A stretch of 64,000 nucleotides of DNA. It comes from Silanimonas sp. GTDB lineage: Bacteria > Pseudomonadota > Gammaproteobacteria > Xanthomonadales > Xanthomonadaceae. Position 1 is the stretch's first letter. Each line of letters opens with the position of its first letter. Positions 11,857 to 25,396 of the stretch are shown piece by piece. The stretch covers positions 154,392-218,391 of the forward strand of contig NZ_JAPZQK010000013.1 of assembly GCF_027530345.1 (NCBI RefSeq), in the 5' to 3' direction. The translations under genes were made by a program, and so were the position numbers. A model generated the notes under the pieces. That model had not been told where the DNA came from, ran no database searches, and worked only from the letters and a program-made list of their open reading frames with translations.

Positions 11857-14055
11857 TCAGAGCGTGCAGCCCTGTAGCGACGTGCTGCCGCCTAGTGCCT
11901 GAACGCTATCGGTGCCGCTCCAACGGCCGCTCACGCCCGCCGCATAGGTCGCATCGACCGTCATGATCGAGAGGCTGCCGCTCGCGTACGAGCGCTGCAG
12001 GCTTCCCACCGCACGACGTGCGGGTGCCGCGGTCCGGGCGCAGAGCGGGCAGAAGCCGGTGAGCTGTTCAAGCGGCACGCTGGCGCTCGCGCCGCCAAAG
12101 CCGGAGCGCTCCGCGGTGAGGAAGCGCGGCACGCCCGCGGCGTCGTACACGAAGGCGGCGTAGAACTCGTAGTTCGGGAACAGCTGCACGCTGTAGCCGG
12201 TGCCTGCCCGCGCCGGATCGAACCAGTGGCCGCTGGTGTTCACCGGCGCGCCATTGAGGCTGGGGCAGCCGCGGCCGAAACTGGAGAAGGCCTCGCTGCC
12301 AGCCTGCCCATCGAGGCGATAACTGAAGGTGAAGGCGTCGGCGCCCGTCGGCGTAGTCACGGCGTCGCCGACCGCGGACAACGTGTTGCGTGAACCGTCC
12401 CACGCACTGCGGTAGATCGTGCCGCGCCACTGCCCGTTCGCGCCCGGCGCGCGTCCCTGCAGGTAGTACCAGGTCGAACTGCCGTCCTGAAGGTACGTGT
12501 ACCAGAGCCCCGCCCACTCGGCACCCGCGGGGTAAAGGAACAGGCCGTGCCCCGGCCGACCGGTGTTGAAGTAGCCGCCCGGGCGCACGACCGGTGATGT
12601 GCCGGCCACCGTGGCCCGCACGGCGACCTCGCCGATCCGCGCCGACGGATTGGTCGGGACGATGTACCAGCGTCCCGGTGACAGGGCGGCACCGCTGACC
12701 GACAGGGTCTGCATCGGGGCCGACGCACTCGACGCGGCGTTCGCGGCGCTGCGCGCCGGTGCGGCGGCGATGGTGGGGATGGCCACGTTGGCAACGGGCG
12801 CCGGCACGCGCGCCAGATACAGGTCCACACCTTCGCTGGCGCGCGCGGTCACGGACAGGCTGCTCGCCCCCGCCGGGACGTCGATGAAGAGGCGATCCTG
12901 CGCGGCTCCTGCCGGCAAGCGGAACGCCCGCTCTTCGCCGCTGGCCAAGGCGATCCCGTTCTCGACGCGGCCGGCGCGGTTCACGCGCACGGGCACGCTG
13001 CCGACCGTGACGCCCGCCGCCGACTGCACGGAGACGTAGCCCACGCGGCTCTGTGTGTCGGCAAGCGCGGGCGCGTTCCAGCCCATGCGCAGCGGGAACG
13101 CGGCACGAGCGGCGATGTTGCCCGGCCCGGTCGCGACCAGACTGCCGTCACCGGGATCCATCGGCACCTCGAAGGTCTCGACGCGTGCGGTGTGCGCGAC
13201 GCTGCCCGCGTTCACCACCAGCATCCAGTACATGACGTTGCCGCAGGTCGGCACCGTGACGGCCATCTCGCAGCGTTCCGCCGTGGCCGACATGCCGGCC
13301 GAACAGCGCAGTTCGTTCGCGGAGGCCAGCCCGTCGCGATTGATGTCGATGCCGAGGTAGACGTCGACGTTGCCGGACGAGAGCGAGCGAGCATCGACCA
13401 GCACGCGCCAGTCGCGGGCCGTCGGCGCCGAGGGCAGCACCCGCAGCGACAGCTCCGCGTTGCCGGCGAAGGGCAACCACGGCGTCGGGTCGACCGCGAG
13501 CGGGTATTCCGAGACCTGGGCTTCCACCAACGGGCTGGCGACGAAACGCGCCGATGGCAGGGCACGGACATTGGCGGCACCGAGGTCCTGGTAGCCGCTG
13601 CTAGAGGTCACGGCCAGGGTGATCGATTCCGCGATGGGACGGACGACGATCGCTACCTCGCCCTCGGCGCAGGCACCGCCACCGCAGACCCGATAGCGCA
13701 GCGAATCCTCGCCACTGCGGTCGGCGGTCGGCTGGTAGACGAGAACGTCGTCCGCCACGGTTCCCGTCGTGCCCGAGCCATTGATCGACGCAGCGCCCAG
13801 CACCGGCGCGCGGAGTATGGTCAGGGTCCCATCCACGAGTTCCGCCGCGGGAATACGGTCGTTGGCGAGCACCCGCAGGCTCAGCGCGGCCGAGTTCTCG
13901 GTGACGACGAAGCGGTCGGCAACGGTTTGCACCGCGGCGGCGAGAGGGCCCGCAACGGTCGCAACCAGGGTGGCGAGGAGGACACAGGCGGCCCAGGCCA
14001 CTTGCGGCCGGGCGGGCGGGACACGGCGCTCGGGGGCGCGGGCGGTCGTCGGCAT
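11857..14055 (-). CDS. Exported multidomain protein with Ig-like, PPC and duplicated C-terminal domains
   Basis: The product has 732 residues. Residues 1-42 form a signal peptide (Arg-rich start, hydrophobic 20-40, cleavage near AAA). About 45-140 resembles a cadherin-like/VCBS Ig domain (LRVLANDR, then SLRYRVCGGGACAEG). Residues 237-248 form an EF-hand-like calcium loop (DINRDGLASANE). About 376-482 resembles a bacterial pre-peptidase C-terminal (PPC) domain. The last 240 residues hold two related units starting GYFNTGRPGHGLFLYP (494) and GHWFDPARAGTGYSVQLFP (609). Cysteine pairs suggest disulfides. No catalytic domain is recognised. It is probably a secreted or surface protein; function unknown. 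Confidence 0.85.
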   Translation of the reverse strand: MPTTARAPERRVPPARPQVAWAACVLLATLVATVAGPLAAAVQTVADRFVVTENSAALSLRVLANDRIPAAELVDGTLTILRAPVLGAASINGSGTTGTVADDVLVYQPTADRSGEDSLRYRVCGGGACAEGEVAIVVRPIAESITLAVTSSSGYQDLGAANVRALPSARFVASPLVEAQVSEYPLAVDPTPWLPFAGNAELSLRVLPSAPTARDWRVLVDARSLSSGNVDVYLGIDINRDGLASANELRCSAGMSATAERCEMAVTVPTCGNVMYWMLVVNAGSVAHTARVETFEVPMDPGDGSLVATGPGNIAARAAFPLRMGWNAPALADTQSRVGYVSVQSAAGVTVGSVPVRVNRAGRVENGIALASGEERAFRLPAGAAQDRLFIDVPAGASSLSVTARASEGVDLYLARVPAPVANVAIPTIAAAPARSAANAASSASAPMQTLSVSGAALSPGRWYIVPTNPSARIGEVAVRATVAGTSPVVRPGGYFNTGRPGHGLFLYPAGAEWAGLWYTYLQDGSSTWYYLQGRAPGANGQWRGTIYRSAWDGSRNTLSAVGDAVTTPTGADAFTFSYRLDGQAGSEAFSSFGRGCPSLNGAPVNTSGHWFDPARAGTGYSVQLFPNYEFYAAFVYDAAGVPRFLTAERSGFGGASASVPLEQLTGFCPLCARTAAPARRAVGSLQRSYASGSLSIMTVDATYAAGVSGRWSGTDSVQALGGSTSLQGCTL

Positions 14056-14132
14056 GCACGTCTAGGCAGTCAGCAGGCCTCGGACTCTAACAGTGCGAAC
14101 TACGTCACACACCGACTTCGTCAATGGATGTG

Positions 14133-14181
14133 AAAAAACGTGAGGCGCCCCACACTTCTGTGGCGCACATCACGTTTTTTT
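14133..14181 (-). terminator. Rho-independent terminator of prfB-lysS
   Basis: Read on the minus strand 17 nt after the lysS stop, ACGTGA and TCACGT flank an inner GCGCCACA/TGTGG-GCGC stem with one bulge, and a run of six T follows. Because the plus strand is also T-rich on the other side, the structure is symmetric, but only the minus strand has a gene ending here. Confidence 0.85.
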
Positions 14182-14198
14182 ACGCTCTTCGACCGCCT

Positions 14199-15731
14199 TT
14201 AGGCTTCGGGGCGCATGTACGGGAACAGCAGCACATCGCGGATCGACGCGCGGTCGGTGAGCAGCATCACCAGGCGGTCGATGCCGATGCCCAAGCCGCC
14301 GGTGGGGGCCAGGCCCACTTCCAGCGCGCGGATGTAGTCGGCGTCGAAGTGCATGGCCTCGTCATCGCCGGCGTCCTTGGCTTCGACCTGTGCCTTGAAG
14401 CGGGCGGCCTGGTCTTCCGGATCGTTGAGCTCGGAGAACCCGTTCGCGATCTCCTTGCCGCCGACGAACAGCTCGAAGCGATCGGTGATGCCCGGCTCGG
14501 TGTCGCTCTCGCGGGCCAGCGGGCTGACTTCCACCGGGTAGTGCGTGATGAAGGTCGGCTGCACGAGGTTGCCCTCGACCAGCTTCTCGAAGAGCTCGAG
14601 CAGCAGCTTGCCCCAGCCGTAGGACGGCTTCACGTGCACGCCGTGGCGGGCGCAATGCTTGGCCAGCGCCTCGCGGTCGCGGCAGTCGGCGGCGGTGATC
14701 GTGGGGTCGGCTTCGCGCACGGCATCGTCCATGCGCCAGCGGCGGAACGCGGGGCCGAGGTCGATCGCCCTGCCCTCCCATTCCAGCGCGGTGCGGCCGA
14801 GCACCTCCTGCGCGACGTCGCGGATCACGCCTTCGGTGAGGTCCATGATCTCGGTATACGTGGCGTAGGCCTCGTACAGCTCGAGCATGGTGAACTCGGG
14901 GTTGTGCCGCGTCGACACGCCCTCGTTGCGGAAATTGCGGTTGATCTCGTACACGCGCTCGAAGCCGCCGACGACGAGGCGCTTCAGGTACAGCTCGGGC
15001 GCGACGCGGAGGTACAGATCGAGGTCCAGCGCGTTGTGGTGCGTCATGAACGGCTTGGCCGTGGCGCCGCCGGGGATGTAATGCATCATCGGCGTCTCGA
15101 CCTCGAGGAAGCGCCGCGCGTCGAGCCAGCGGCGCATCGCGCCGATGATCCGCGAGCGCAGCACGAAGACCTCGCGCGACTCCTCGCTGACGATGGTGTC
15201 GACATAGCGCATGCGGTAGCGCTGCTCGACGTCGGCGAGGCCGTGGAACTTGTCCGGCAGCGGGCGCAGGGCCTTCGTAAGCAGGCGGATGGCCGCCACC
15301 TTGACCGACAGCTCGCCGGTGCGCGTGCGGGTGAGGCCACCTTCGACCGCGACGATGTCGCCGATGTCCCAGCCCTTGAAGGCGTCGTAGCTCTCCCCCA
15401 GGTCGGCGCCGACCAGATAGAGCTGGATGCGGCCGCTCATGTCCTGCAGCTGTGCGAACGCTGCCTTGCCCATCACGCGCTTCGCCATCAGGCGGCCAGC
15501 GATTCGAACCTCGCGCCCGCCGGCTTCCAGCGCTTCGGCCGTCCACTGGTCCTTGTCGGCGAACTCGCCCTGCAGATCACCCGCGTAGTGCTCGCGCTTG
15601 GCGTCGTTCGGGAAAGCGACGCCCTGGCCGCGCAGCGCCGTCAATTTCGCGCGGCGCTCGGCGATGAGCTTGTTCTCATCAAGGGCGTTCTCGGCGGCAG
15701 GCGTCGGCTGGGCGTTGGTTTGTTCGGACAT
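14199..15731 (-). CDS. lysS: Lysyl-tRNA synthetase, class II
   Basis: Charges tRNA-Lys with lysine. The 510-residue product (E. coli LysS 505) has the OB-fold anticodon-binding domain ([18 protein letters not shown]) and the class II core: motif 1 around [10 protein letters not shown], motif 2 [18 protein letters not shown], and motif 3 [14 protein letters not shown]. The start MSEQTNAQ at 15731 is chosen because it gives the family length; the frame itself runs further upstream. It lies 80 nt after prfB, the same prfB-lysS pairing as in E. coli. Confidence 0.97.
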   Translation of the reverse strand: MSEQTNAQPTPAAENALDENKLIAERRAKLTALRGQGVAFPNDAKREHYAGDLQGEFADKDQWTAEALEAGGREVRIAGRLMAKRVMGKAAFAQLQDMSGRIQLYLVGADLGESYDAFKGWDIGDIVAVEGGLTRTRTGELSVKVAAIRLLTKALRPLPDKFHGLADVEQRYRMRYVDTIVSEESREVFVLRSRIIGAMRRWLDARRFLEVETPMMHYIPGGATAKPFMTHHNALDLDLYLRVAPELYLKRLVVGGFERVYEINRNFRNEGVSTRHNPEFTMLELYEAYATYTEIMDLTEGVIRDVAQEVLGRTALEWEGRAIDLGPAFRRWRMDDAVREADPTITAADCRDREALAKHCARHGVHVKPSYGWGKLLLELFEKLVEGNLVQPTFITHYPVEVSPLARESDTEPGITDRFELFVGGKEIANGFSELNDPEDQAARFKAQVEAKDAGDDEAMHFDADYIRALEVGLAPTGGLGIGIDRLVMLLTDRASIRDVLLFPYMRPEA

Positions 15732-15811
15732 GGGGGCGTCAGGCGGAAGAGGTTGGGTGCAGGAAGGAGGCAATGCGTCGGCGAGCGCCGAGGGCCGCGG
15801 GGGCGATGCGG

Positions 15812-16937
15812 TCAGGCCGCATCGCTCCGTTTCGCGCCGACCTCGAGGCCGGCCTTCAGGCTCGCCTCGACGAATTCGTCGAGGTCGCCGTCGAGCACCT
15901 TCTGCGTGTCGCTGCGCTCGATGCCGGTGCGCAGGTCCTTGATGCGGCTCTGGTCGAGCACATAGTTGCGGATCTGGCTGCCCCAGCCGATGTCGGACTT
16001 GGTCGCCTCGACGGCGTCCTTCTCGGCGTTGCGCTTCTGGATCTCGAGCTCGTACAGCTTCGCGGCCAGCATCTTCATCGCGGTGTCGCGGTTCTGGTGC
16101 TGGCTGCGGCCGTTCTGGCAGGCCACGACGATGCCGGTCGGCACGTGCGTGATGCGCACCGCTGATTCGGTCTTGTTCACGTGCTGACCGCCGGCGCCCG
16201 AGGAGCGGTAGACGTCGGTCTTGAGGTCGGCCGGGTTGATCGTGATGTCGATGTTGTCGTCGACTTCCGGCGAGACGAACACCGAGGTGAAGCTCGTGTG
16301 CCGGCGGTTGTCGGAGTCGAACGGCGACTTGCGCACTAGGCGGTGCACGCCCGTCTCGGTCTTCAGCCAGCCGTAGGCGTAGTCGCCTTCGATGCGCACC
16401 GTCGCCGACTTGATGCCGGCCACGTCGCCACCGCTGACTTCCATCAGCTCGGTCTTCCAGCCGCGCGATTCGCACCAGCGCAGGTACATGCGCAGCAGGA
16501 TTTCGGCCCAGTCCTGCGCCTCGGTGCCACCGGCACCGGCCTGGATGTCGACGAAGGCGCTGGCGCTGTCCATCTTGCCGCTGAACATGCGCTGGAACTC
16601 GAGCTTCTCGAGATGCACCTGCGCGGCATCGACGTCGGCCACCACCGCGTTGAAGGTGTCCTCGTCGTTCTCCATCTCGGCCAGCTCGAGCAGCTCCAGC
16701 GCGCCGGTGAATCCATCGTCGAGCGTCTTCAGGCCATGCACGACCTTCTCGAGCGCCGCGCGCTCGCGGCCGAGGCCTTGGGCCTTTTCGGGCTCGTTCC
16801 AGATCGTCGGGCTTTCCAGCTCGCGACTGACTTCTTCTAGACGTTCGACCTTCTGGTCGTAGTCAAAGGTACCCCCTGAGCACATCCAGCCGGCCCTTGA
16901 GGTCGGCGATGCGCTGGCGCACGGGATTGGTCTCCAT
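15812..16937 (-). CDS. prfB: Peptide chain release factor 2 (two frames joined by programmed +1 frameshift)
   Basis: RF2 recognises UGA and UAA stops and triggers peptide release. The gene is read in two frames: ATG at 16937 encodes 24 residues ending GYL, then an in-frame TGA (16865-16863) is bypassed by slipping one base to continue in [12 protein letters not shown] through to the stop at 15812. The joined protein is 374 residues. The tripeptide anticodon SPF is present (VRKSPFDSD), as is the catalytic GGQ ([14 protein letters not shown]). It sits between recJ (61 nt upstream) and lysS. Expression is autoregulated by RF2 level through the frameshift. Confidence 0.97.
16863..16877 (-). promoter_or_regulatory. 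Programmed +1 frameshift site in prfB
   Basis: The minus strand reads AGGGGG, a 3-nt spacer (TAC), then CTT TGA C. This is the canonical RF2 signal: an internal Shine-Dalgarno three bases before the slippery CTT codon and a UGA stop followed by C. The single T at 16865 is skipped when RF2 is scarce. Confidence 0.96.
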
Positions 16938-16998
16938 GGCGCGTTCTCGTGTTCGTGAAAGACCGCGGAGTTTATCAGGCCGCGCGGCGAGCCCGGGC

Positions 16999-18717
16999 TC
17001 AGGCCGCCCACCAGTGCCGGACGAGGAGCTGCACGTCGCGCCGGCCGCGGAAATCGTCGAGATCGAGGCCGAAGGCCAGGCGCACGCGATCTGGCGGTGC
17101 GCCGAGGGCGGCGCCCCCGAAATGGATGGCGTTGACCGGGCCGAGGCGACCCGGCATGCCGAGTTCAAACTTGAGATGGCGCTCTGCCAGAACCTTCCAT
17201 GAGCGCACTTCGAATTCGCCGTCGAAGAGGGGCTCGGGGAAGCCCTGCCCCCAGGGCCCAGCCAGGCGCAGCGCCTCGGCGGTCGGCCGATTCAATTCCT
17301 GCGGCGCGAGTTCGCCATCGGACCACAGTTCGGACTCGCGCAGCTCGTCGGTGAGCCGGCGGGCCACGGCCGCCTCGAAGGCGTGGCGGAACGCGTCGAA
17401 GTGGGCGGCGTCGAGGCTCAGGCCGGCCGCCATCGCGTGGCCGCCGTAGCGGAGGATCAAACCGGGATGCAGGGCATCGACATCCGCCAGCGCATCGCGC
17501 ACGTGCACGCCGGGAATGGAGCGGGCGGAGCCGCGCAGTGTCGTCGAACCCGCATCGGCGGGCGCGAAGGCGATCACCGGTCGGTGCAGCTTCTCCTTGA
17601 GCTTCGAAGCCACCAGACCGACCACGCCGGGGTGCCAGCTCTCGTCGCGCAGGCAATACGCATCGTGGCCACCCTCGGGCAGCGGCAGCGCCGAGGCCGC
17701 GGCTTCGGCGTCGTCGACCATCTGCTGCTGCAGTTCGCGGCGCTCGGCATTGATGGCGTCGAGTTGCTTCGCGAGCTGCATCGCGCGTTCGGCATCGTCG
17801 GTGAGCAGGCACTCGATGCCGAGGGTCATGTCCTCCAACCGACCGGCGGCATTGATGCGCGGCCCGATGCCGAAGCCGATGTCGGTGGCGGTGAGCACCG
17901 GCAGACGGCGCTGGGCGACCTCCGACAAGGCCAACACGCCCGGCTGTCCGCGGCCTTCGCGCAGGCGCTTGAGGCCCGCAGCGACCAGCAGACGGTTGTT
18001 GTCGTCGAGCGGCACGAGATCGGCCACGGTTCCCACGGCCACGAGGTCAAGCAGGCTCGACAGGTCGGCCTCCGCGCCGGGTTCGCCGCGGTCCCGAAGC
18101 CGCGCGCGCAGCGCCAGCAACAAGTAGAACACCACGCCGACGCCGGCCAGCGCCTTGCTCGGGAACCCGTCACCGCGCAGGTTCGGATTGACGATGGCGT
18201 CAGCGGCAGGGAGCTCCTCGCCGGGCAGATGATGGTCGGTGACCAGCACCTGCCAACCTCGCGCTTTCGCCGCGGCCACGCCGGGCAGGCAGGCGATGCC
18301 GGAGTCGACGGTGATAACGAGGTCCGGCGCGATCGGCGCCAGCTCCTCCTCGACCAGGGCCGGCGACAGGCCGTAACCGTGGGCGATGCGATGCGGTACT
18401 CGGTAGGACACGTGCCGAGCGCCGAGCAGGCGCAGGCCGCGCACCGCGACCGCCGTGCCGGTCGCACCATCGCAGTCGAAATCGCCCACCACGACGATGT
18501 GGGCATCGCGACGCAGCGCGGCATGAAGCAGGTCCACAGCGACGTCAATGCCGCCCAACTTCTGTGGCGCCAGCAGCTTCGCCAGCTTCAGTTCGGCCTG
18601 CTCGGCAGAAGCGATGCCCCGAGCGGCGTACAGCCGCTGCAGGAGTGGGGGAACGTGGGACGGCCAGTCACCGACGGCCGGGACGTCGCGGCGGCGCAGG
18701 GTCGGCGATGCCGTCAC
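16999..18717 (-). CDS. recJ: Single-stranded-DNA-specific exonuclease RecJ
   Basis: RecJ degrades single-stranded DNA 5' to 3' in recombination and mismatch repair. The 572-residue product has the DHH motifs in order: [50 protein letters not shown]. These are followed by the DHHA1 block [13 protein letters not shown] and a C-terminal OB-like domain. GTG at 18717 is the chosen start because it overlaps the stop of the preceding gene by 4 nt (GTGA) and matches the family N-terminus; the frame is open to 18753. prfB follows on the same strand. Confidence 0.96.
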   Translation of the reverse strand: MTASPTLRRRDVPAVGDWPSHVPPLLQRLYAARGIASAEQAELKLAKLLAPQKLGGIDVAVDLLHAALRRDAHIVVVGDFDCDGATGTAVAVRGLRLLGARHVSYRVPHRIAHGYGLSPALVEEELAPIAPDLVITVDSGIACLPGVAAAKARGWQVLVTDHHLPGEELPAADAIVNPNLRGDGFPSKALAGVGVVFYLLLALRARLRDRGEPGAEADLSSLLDLVAVGTVADLVPLDDNNRLLVAAGLKRLREGRGQPGVLALSEVAQRRLPVLTATDIGFGIGPRINAAGRLEDMTLGIECLLTDDAERAMQLAKQLDAINAERRELQQQMVDDAEAAASALPLPEGGHDAYCLRDESWHPGVVGLVASKLKEKLHRPVIAFAPADAGSTTLRGSARSIPGVHVRDALADVDALHPGLILRYGGHAMAAGLSLDAAHFDAFRHAFEAAVARRLTDELRESELWSDGELAPQELNRPTAEALRLAGPWGQGFPEPLFDGEFEVRSWKVLAERHLKFELGMPGRLGPVNAIHFGGAALGAPPDRVRLAFGLDLDDFRGRRDVQLLVRHWWAA

Positions 18718-19634
18718 GCGAAGCCCTTGAACGCCGGCTTCCAGAACCGCCAACGTTGGTTCCGCTCGAGCGAGACACGATGACCATCGGCGAAGTCGAG
18801 GCGCAGCTGCGCGAAGGCGCCCTGCGCCATCGACGCCATCGCCAGCGCGAGCAGATCGTCGATGACCGCCCAGCGTCGCTCGGCACGGAGGTCGATCAGG
18901 CCGGGTTTCGTGGCATCGACGCGATCACTTACCGCGGCACCGGCCGCCTGCGCATACGCGGCAAGCTCCGGATCGGCGGTGGCGACATGCCCTTCGGGGC
19001 CTTCGATCTGGTCGGGAAGCCCGCCTTCGCCCCAAAACCACAGGCTGTTCGCTGGCGGCAGGCTGCGGCGCGCGCGCTCGGCATTGACCGGGTGCTGGTG
19101 CATCAGCACTTGGGCCTCGCCCATCAGGCTCCGCCAGCGGCGGGCGTCCGGGCCTTCAGGCAGGTAGGGAAAGGCGTCATCGCCAAGCGCCGCGAGCGGG
19201 TGCGGAAAGGACGGCAAGCGCGTCTCTCGCGGACACTGCACCGACCACGCTTCCGCTTCGCGGGCTTCGAAGACGTAACCGAAATCGCCGAACAGCGGCT
19301 TCAGCGGGGCCATCAACGCCTCGGCGTCCTCCGCCGTGAGCCCGAGGTTTCCCCAGGCCATCAGCCTCGCCGTGGTGAGGTCGGGCTGCAACCACACGGG
19401 ATCGGCACGCAGCCATTGGAACGGCTGCACGTCGCCTCCGGGCTTCAAGCGCCGCTCCATGAGAGCAGCGCTGGGCCACTGGCCCACCGGGCGCAGGCGG
19501 AACGGCCGACGCAGCTGGGCGAGTTCGCCCGCCTCGGTATCGCTCGTCGCCGCACGGCCCAGGGCCTTCGCAACGGCGGGCGATAGACCCTGGCCGGCGA
19601 AGTACCTGCGAGCCGGAAGCAGCAGCGTCAGCAC
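18714..19634 (-). CDS. COG4255-like conserved protein (often annotated 'phosphoglycerate mutase')
   Basis: A 306-residue soluble protein starting at GTG. It contains PVGQWPSAALMERRL, PVWLQPDLTTARLM, and PPANSLWFWGEGGLP, blocks I associate with the COG4255 family found beside recJ in Xanthomonas relatives. Family members are labelled as alkaline-phosphatase-superfamily mutases, but I see no metal-binding motif that would confirm catalysis, and the family name should not be taken as function. It lies 4 nt after greA and overlaps recJ by 4 nt, so it is cotranscribed with both. Confidence 0.7.
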   Translation of the reverse strand: MLTLLLPARRYFAGQGLSPAVAKALGRAATSDTEAGELAQLRRPFRLRPVGQWPSAALMERRLKPGGDVQPFQWLRADPVWLQPDLTTARLMAWGNLGLTAEDAEALMAPLKPLFGDFGYVFEAREAEAWSVQCPRETRLPSFPHPLAALGDDAFPYLPEGPDARRWRSLMGEAQVLMHQHPVNAERARRSLPPANSLWFWGEGGLPDQIEGPEGHVATADPELAAYAQAAGAAVSDRVDATKPGLIDLRAERRWAVIDDLLALAMASMAQGAFAQLRLDFADGHRVSLERNQRWRFWKPAFKGFA

Positions 19635-19638
19635 GACG

Positions 19639-20111
19639 TCAGGGGATGTAGCTGACGCCGGTGATCTCGAACTCGCGCTGGCCGCCCGGCGCTTCGATGG
19701 TGACGGTGTCGCCTTCGTGCTTGCCGATCAAGGCGCGCGCCACCGGCGAGGAGATCGAGATCAGGCGCTGCTTGATGTCGCTCTCGAGGTCGCCAACGAT
19801 GGTGTACGTGACCTTGTCGTCGGTATCGACGTCGGCCAGCTCGACCGTCGCACCGAAGACGATGCGCGAGCCGGCGTTCAACGAGGCGATGTCGATCACC
19901 TGGGCGTGCGAGAGCGTGTACTCGAGCTCCTTGATGCGGCCCTCGATGAAGCCCTGCATCTCGCGCGCGGCGTGGTACTCGGCGTTTTCCTTGAGGTCGC
20001 CGTGGGCGCGGGCCTCGGCGATCGCCTCGATGACCTTCGGGCGATCGACGGTCTTCAGCTTCTCGAGCTCGTCGCGCAGGCGCGTCGCGCCCTTGCTCGT
20101 CAGCGGGGCTC

Positions 20112-20115
<4 letters not shown>
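19639..20115 (-). CDS. greA: Transcription elongation factor GreA
   Basis: GreA rescues backtracked RNA polymerase by stimulating transcript cleavage through its secondary channel. The 158 residues are the family length. The N-terminal coiled coil carries the acidic tip [10 protein letters not shown] with the catalytic Asp and Glu, and the C-terminal FKBP-like domain includes [17 protein letters not shown]. The ATG overlaps the carB stop by 4 nt, which couples greA to carAB as in related bacteria. Confidence 0.97.
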
Positions 20116-23342
<3,227 letters not shown>

Positions 23343-23343
23343 G

Positions 23344-24480
23344 TCAGCGGGCTCCCTGCGGGTGGGCCTGCATCAGGCCGATGAAGCGGTCGAACAGGCC
23401 GGCCACGTCGTGCGGACCGGGGCTGGCTTCGGGATGGCCCTGGAAGCTGAAGGCTGGCACGTCGGTGCGCGCGATGCCCTGGTTGCTGCCGTCGAACAGC
23501 GAGCGGTGCGTGACGCGCAGCGTCGCGGGCAGCGTGCCCTCGTCGACGGCGAAGCCGTGGTTCTGGCTGGTGATCATCACGCGGCCGGAATCGAGGTCCT
23601 GCACCGGGTGGTTCGCGCCGTGGTGGCCGAACTTCATCTTCAGCGTCTTCGCGCCGCTGGCCAGCGCCAGCAGCTGGTGGCCGAGGCAAATGCCAAAGGT
23701 CGGCACGCCGGCCTTGAGGATCTCGACGATCGCGGCGATGGCGTAATCACAGGGCGCCGGGTCGCCGGGGCCGTTCGACAGGAACACGCCGTCGGGCTTC
23801 ATCGCCAGCACGTCGGCGGCGGGCGTCTTGGCCGGCACCACCGTCAGGCGGCAGCCGCGGTCGGCGAGCAGGCGCAGGATGTTGGTCTTGACACCGAAGT
23901 CGTAGGCCACGACATGGAAGCGGCCGTCGGCCTTCGCGAAACCGCCGCGGTCGAGGTCCAGCGAGCCTTCCGTCCACTCGTGGACGCGGTCGGTGGTGAC
24001 GACCTGGGCGAGGTCGAGGTTCTTCAGGCCCGGGAACTTGCGGGCGGCCTCGATGGCCTTGTCGGCGTCGATCTCACCGGCCATCAGCGCGCCGTTCTGG
24101 GCGCCGCGCTCGCGCAGCAGGCGCGTCAGCTTGCGGGTGTCAATGCCGGCGATGGCGACGACGCCGCGCTTCGCCAGCCATTCCGGCAGCGCCTCGCGCG
24201 AACGCCAGTTGCTGGGGCGGCGCGGCACGTCGCGGACGATCAGGCCGGCGCACCAGACCTTGGCAGCCTCGTCGTCTTCGGGCGTGAAGCCGGTATTGCC
24301 GATGTGCGGGTAGGTCAGGGTGACCATCTGGCGCGCGTAGGAGGGGTCGGTCAGCACTTCCTGGTAGCCGGTGAGCGCGGTGTTGAACACCACTTCACCC
24401 ACGGAAAGGCCGGGCGCGCCGACGGAAACGCCCTCGAATACGGTTCCGTCTTCGAGCGCGAGAATGGCGGGTTGGGTCAC
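23344..24480 (-). CDS. carA: Carbamoyl-phosphate synthase small (glutaminase) subunit
   Basis: Hydrolyses glutamine and passes ammonia to CarB. The 378-residue product has the N-terminal CPSase domain ([29 protein letters not shown]) and a class I amidotransferase domain with the nucleophile in [13 protein letters not shown] and the His-Glu pair in [16 protein letters not shown] at 24480 is taken as the start because TAAGG lies 9 nt upstream and the length then matches E. coli CarA (382). The frame is open to 24552. Confidence 0.97.
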   Translation of the reverse strand: MTQPAILALEDGTVFEGVSVGAPGLSVGEVVFNTALTGYQEVLTDPSYARQMVTLTYPHIGNTGFTPEDDEAAKVWCAGLIVRDVPRRPSNWRSREALPEWLAKRGVVAIAGIDTRKLTRLLRERGAQNGALMAGEIDADKAIEAARKFPGLKNLDLAQVVTTDRVHEWTEGSLDLDRGGFAKADGRFHVVAYDFGVKTNILRLLADRGCRLTVVPAKTPAADVLAMKPDGVFLSNGPGDPAPCDYAIAAIVEILKAGVPTFGICLGHQLLALASGAKTLKMKFGHHGANHPVQDLDSGRVMITSQNHGFAVDEGTLPATLRVTHRSLFDGSNQGIARTDVPAFSFQGHPEASPGPHDVAGLFDRFIGLMQAHPQGAR

Positions 24481-24576
24481 TTCGATCGCCTTACGGTGGG
24501 GTGACTCGCGCGCGGCGTGCGCTTCCCTTGCACCGGCCGAAGGCAGGCGCATGGGAGGGGAGTCAGGCGAGCCGGA

Positions 24577-24605
24577 ATTCTAGCCGCGAAGCCCGCGTGA
24601 CGCCA
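24577..24605 (-). promoter_or_regulatory. Candidate carAB promoter
   Basis: The 183-nt gap between dapB and carA holds a TAGAAT -10 box (24582-24577, 5 of 6 matches). A weak TGGCGT lies 17 nt upstream at the -35 position. Transcription would leave a leader of about 90 nt. No obvious ArgR or PurR box was recognised in the leader. Confidence 0.4.
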
Positions 24606-24663
24606 GCGGAATCCGCCTTGGGCGCCGGCATCTCGTTCAGCGAGGGACCCGGTCCCGCCGCGG

Positions 24664-25389
24664 TCAGTCCCGCGCCTTGGCCGCCACCCAGTCGCGCATC
24701 GTGTAGTGGCCCGGCGGCTGCCCGGCCAGCCATTCGCCGACCGCCAGCGCGCCGCGGGCGAAGATGTCGCGCGAGGTGGCCCGGTGCGCCAGTTCCACCC
24801 GCTCGCCCTGTCCGACGAACTGCAGCCAGTGTTCGCCGACGATGTCGCCGGCGCGGAGGCTGGCGTAGCGCGGGTCCGCCCCGCCCGCCTTCGCCGAGGC
24901 GCCGAGGGCGAGGGCCGTGCCGGAGGGCGCATCCTTCTTGTGCACGTGGTGGCTCTCCACGATGTCGAGGTCCCAGCCCGGCAGGGCGCGGGCTGCGCGC
25001 TCGACGAGGTCGGAGAGCACCGCCACGCCGAGGCTGAAATTCGCCGACCACAGCACCGGGATCTGCCGGCTTGCGGCTTCGAGGGCCTTCAACTGGTCCA
25101 GCGACAGGCCGGTCGTACCGCTGACGAAAGCCGCACGACGCTGCACGGCCAGGGCCAGGGCCGGGTCGAAGGCCTCGGGCAGGCTGAAGTCGATCAGCAG
25201 CCGGAACGCCGGGGCTTCGGAAAGCCGCATCGCCGGGATGGCGACGCCTTCCGGCACCACGAGACCGGCCGTGCCGCGCGCGACGGCGGCAACGAGATGC
25301 AAACGGGCGAACTCGCCGGACAGCGCGAGGAGGCGCTGGCCCATGCGGCCCGAAGCGCCGTGGACCAGCAGGTCGATGGAGGTCGTCAT
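24664..25389 (-). CDS. dapB: 4-hydroxy-tetrahydrodipicolinate reductase
   Basis: NAD(P)H-dependent step of lysine and diaminopimelate synthesis. The 241-residue protein has the dinucleotide-binding start LLVHGASGRMGQRLL, the FVSGTTGLS block, and the substrate signature ESHHVHKKDAPSGTALALG with the catalytic His and Lys. It lies 55 nt after dnaJ, the Xanthomonas-type order. No Shine-Dalgarno is seen before the ATG; a TAGCCT box 7 nt upstream may produce a leaderless transcript independent of dnaJ. Confidence 0.96.
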   Translation of the reverse strand: MTTSIDLLVHGASGRMGQRLLALSGEFARLHLVAAVARGTAGLVVPEGVAIPAMRLSEAPAFRLLIDFSLPEAFDPALALAVQRRAAFVSGTTGLSLDQLKALEAASRQIPVLWSANFSLGVAVLSDLVERAARALPGWDLDIVESHHVHKKDAPSGTALALGASAKAGGADPRYASLRAGDIVGEHWLQFVGQGERVELAHRATSRDIFARGALAVGEWLAGQPPGHYTMRDWVAAKARD

Positions 25390-25396
25390 GCGCGCA

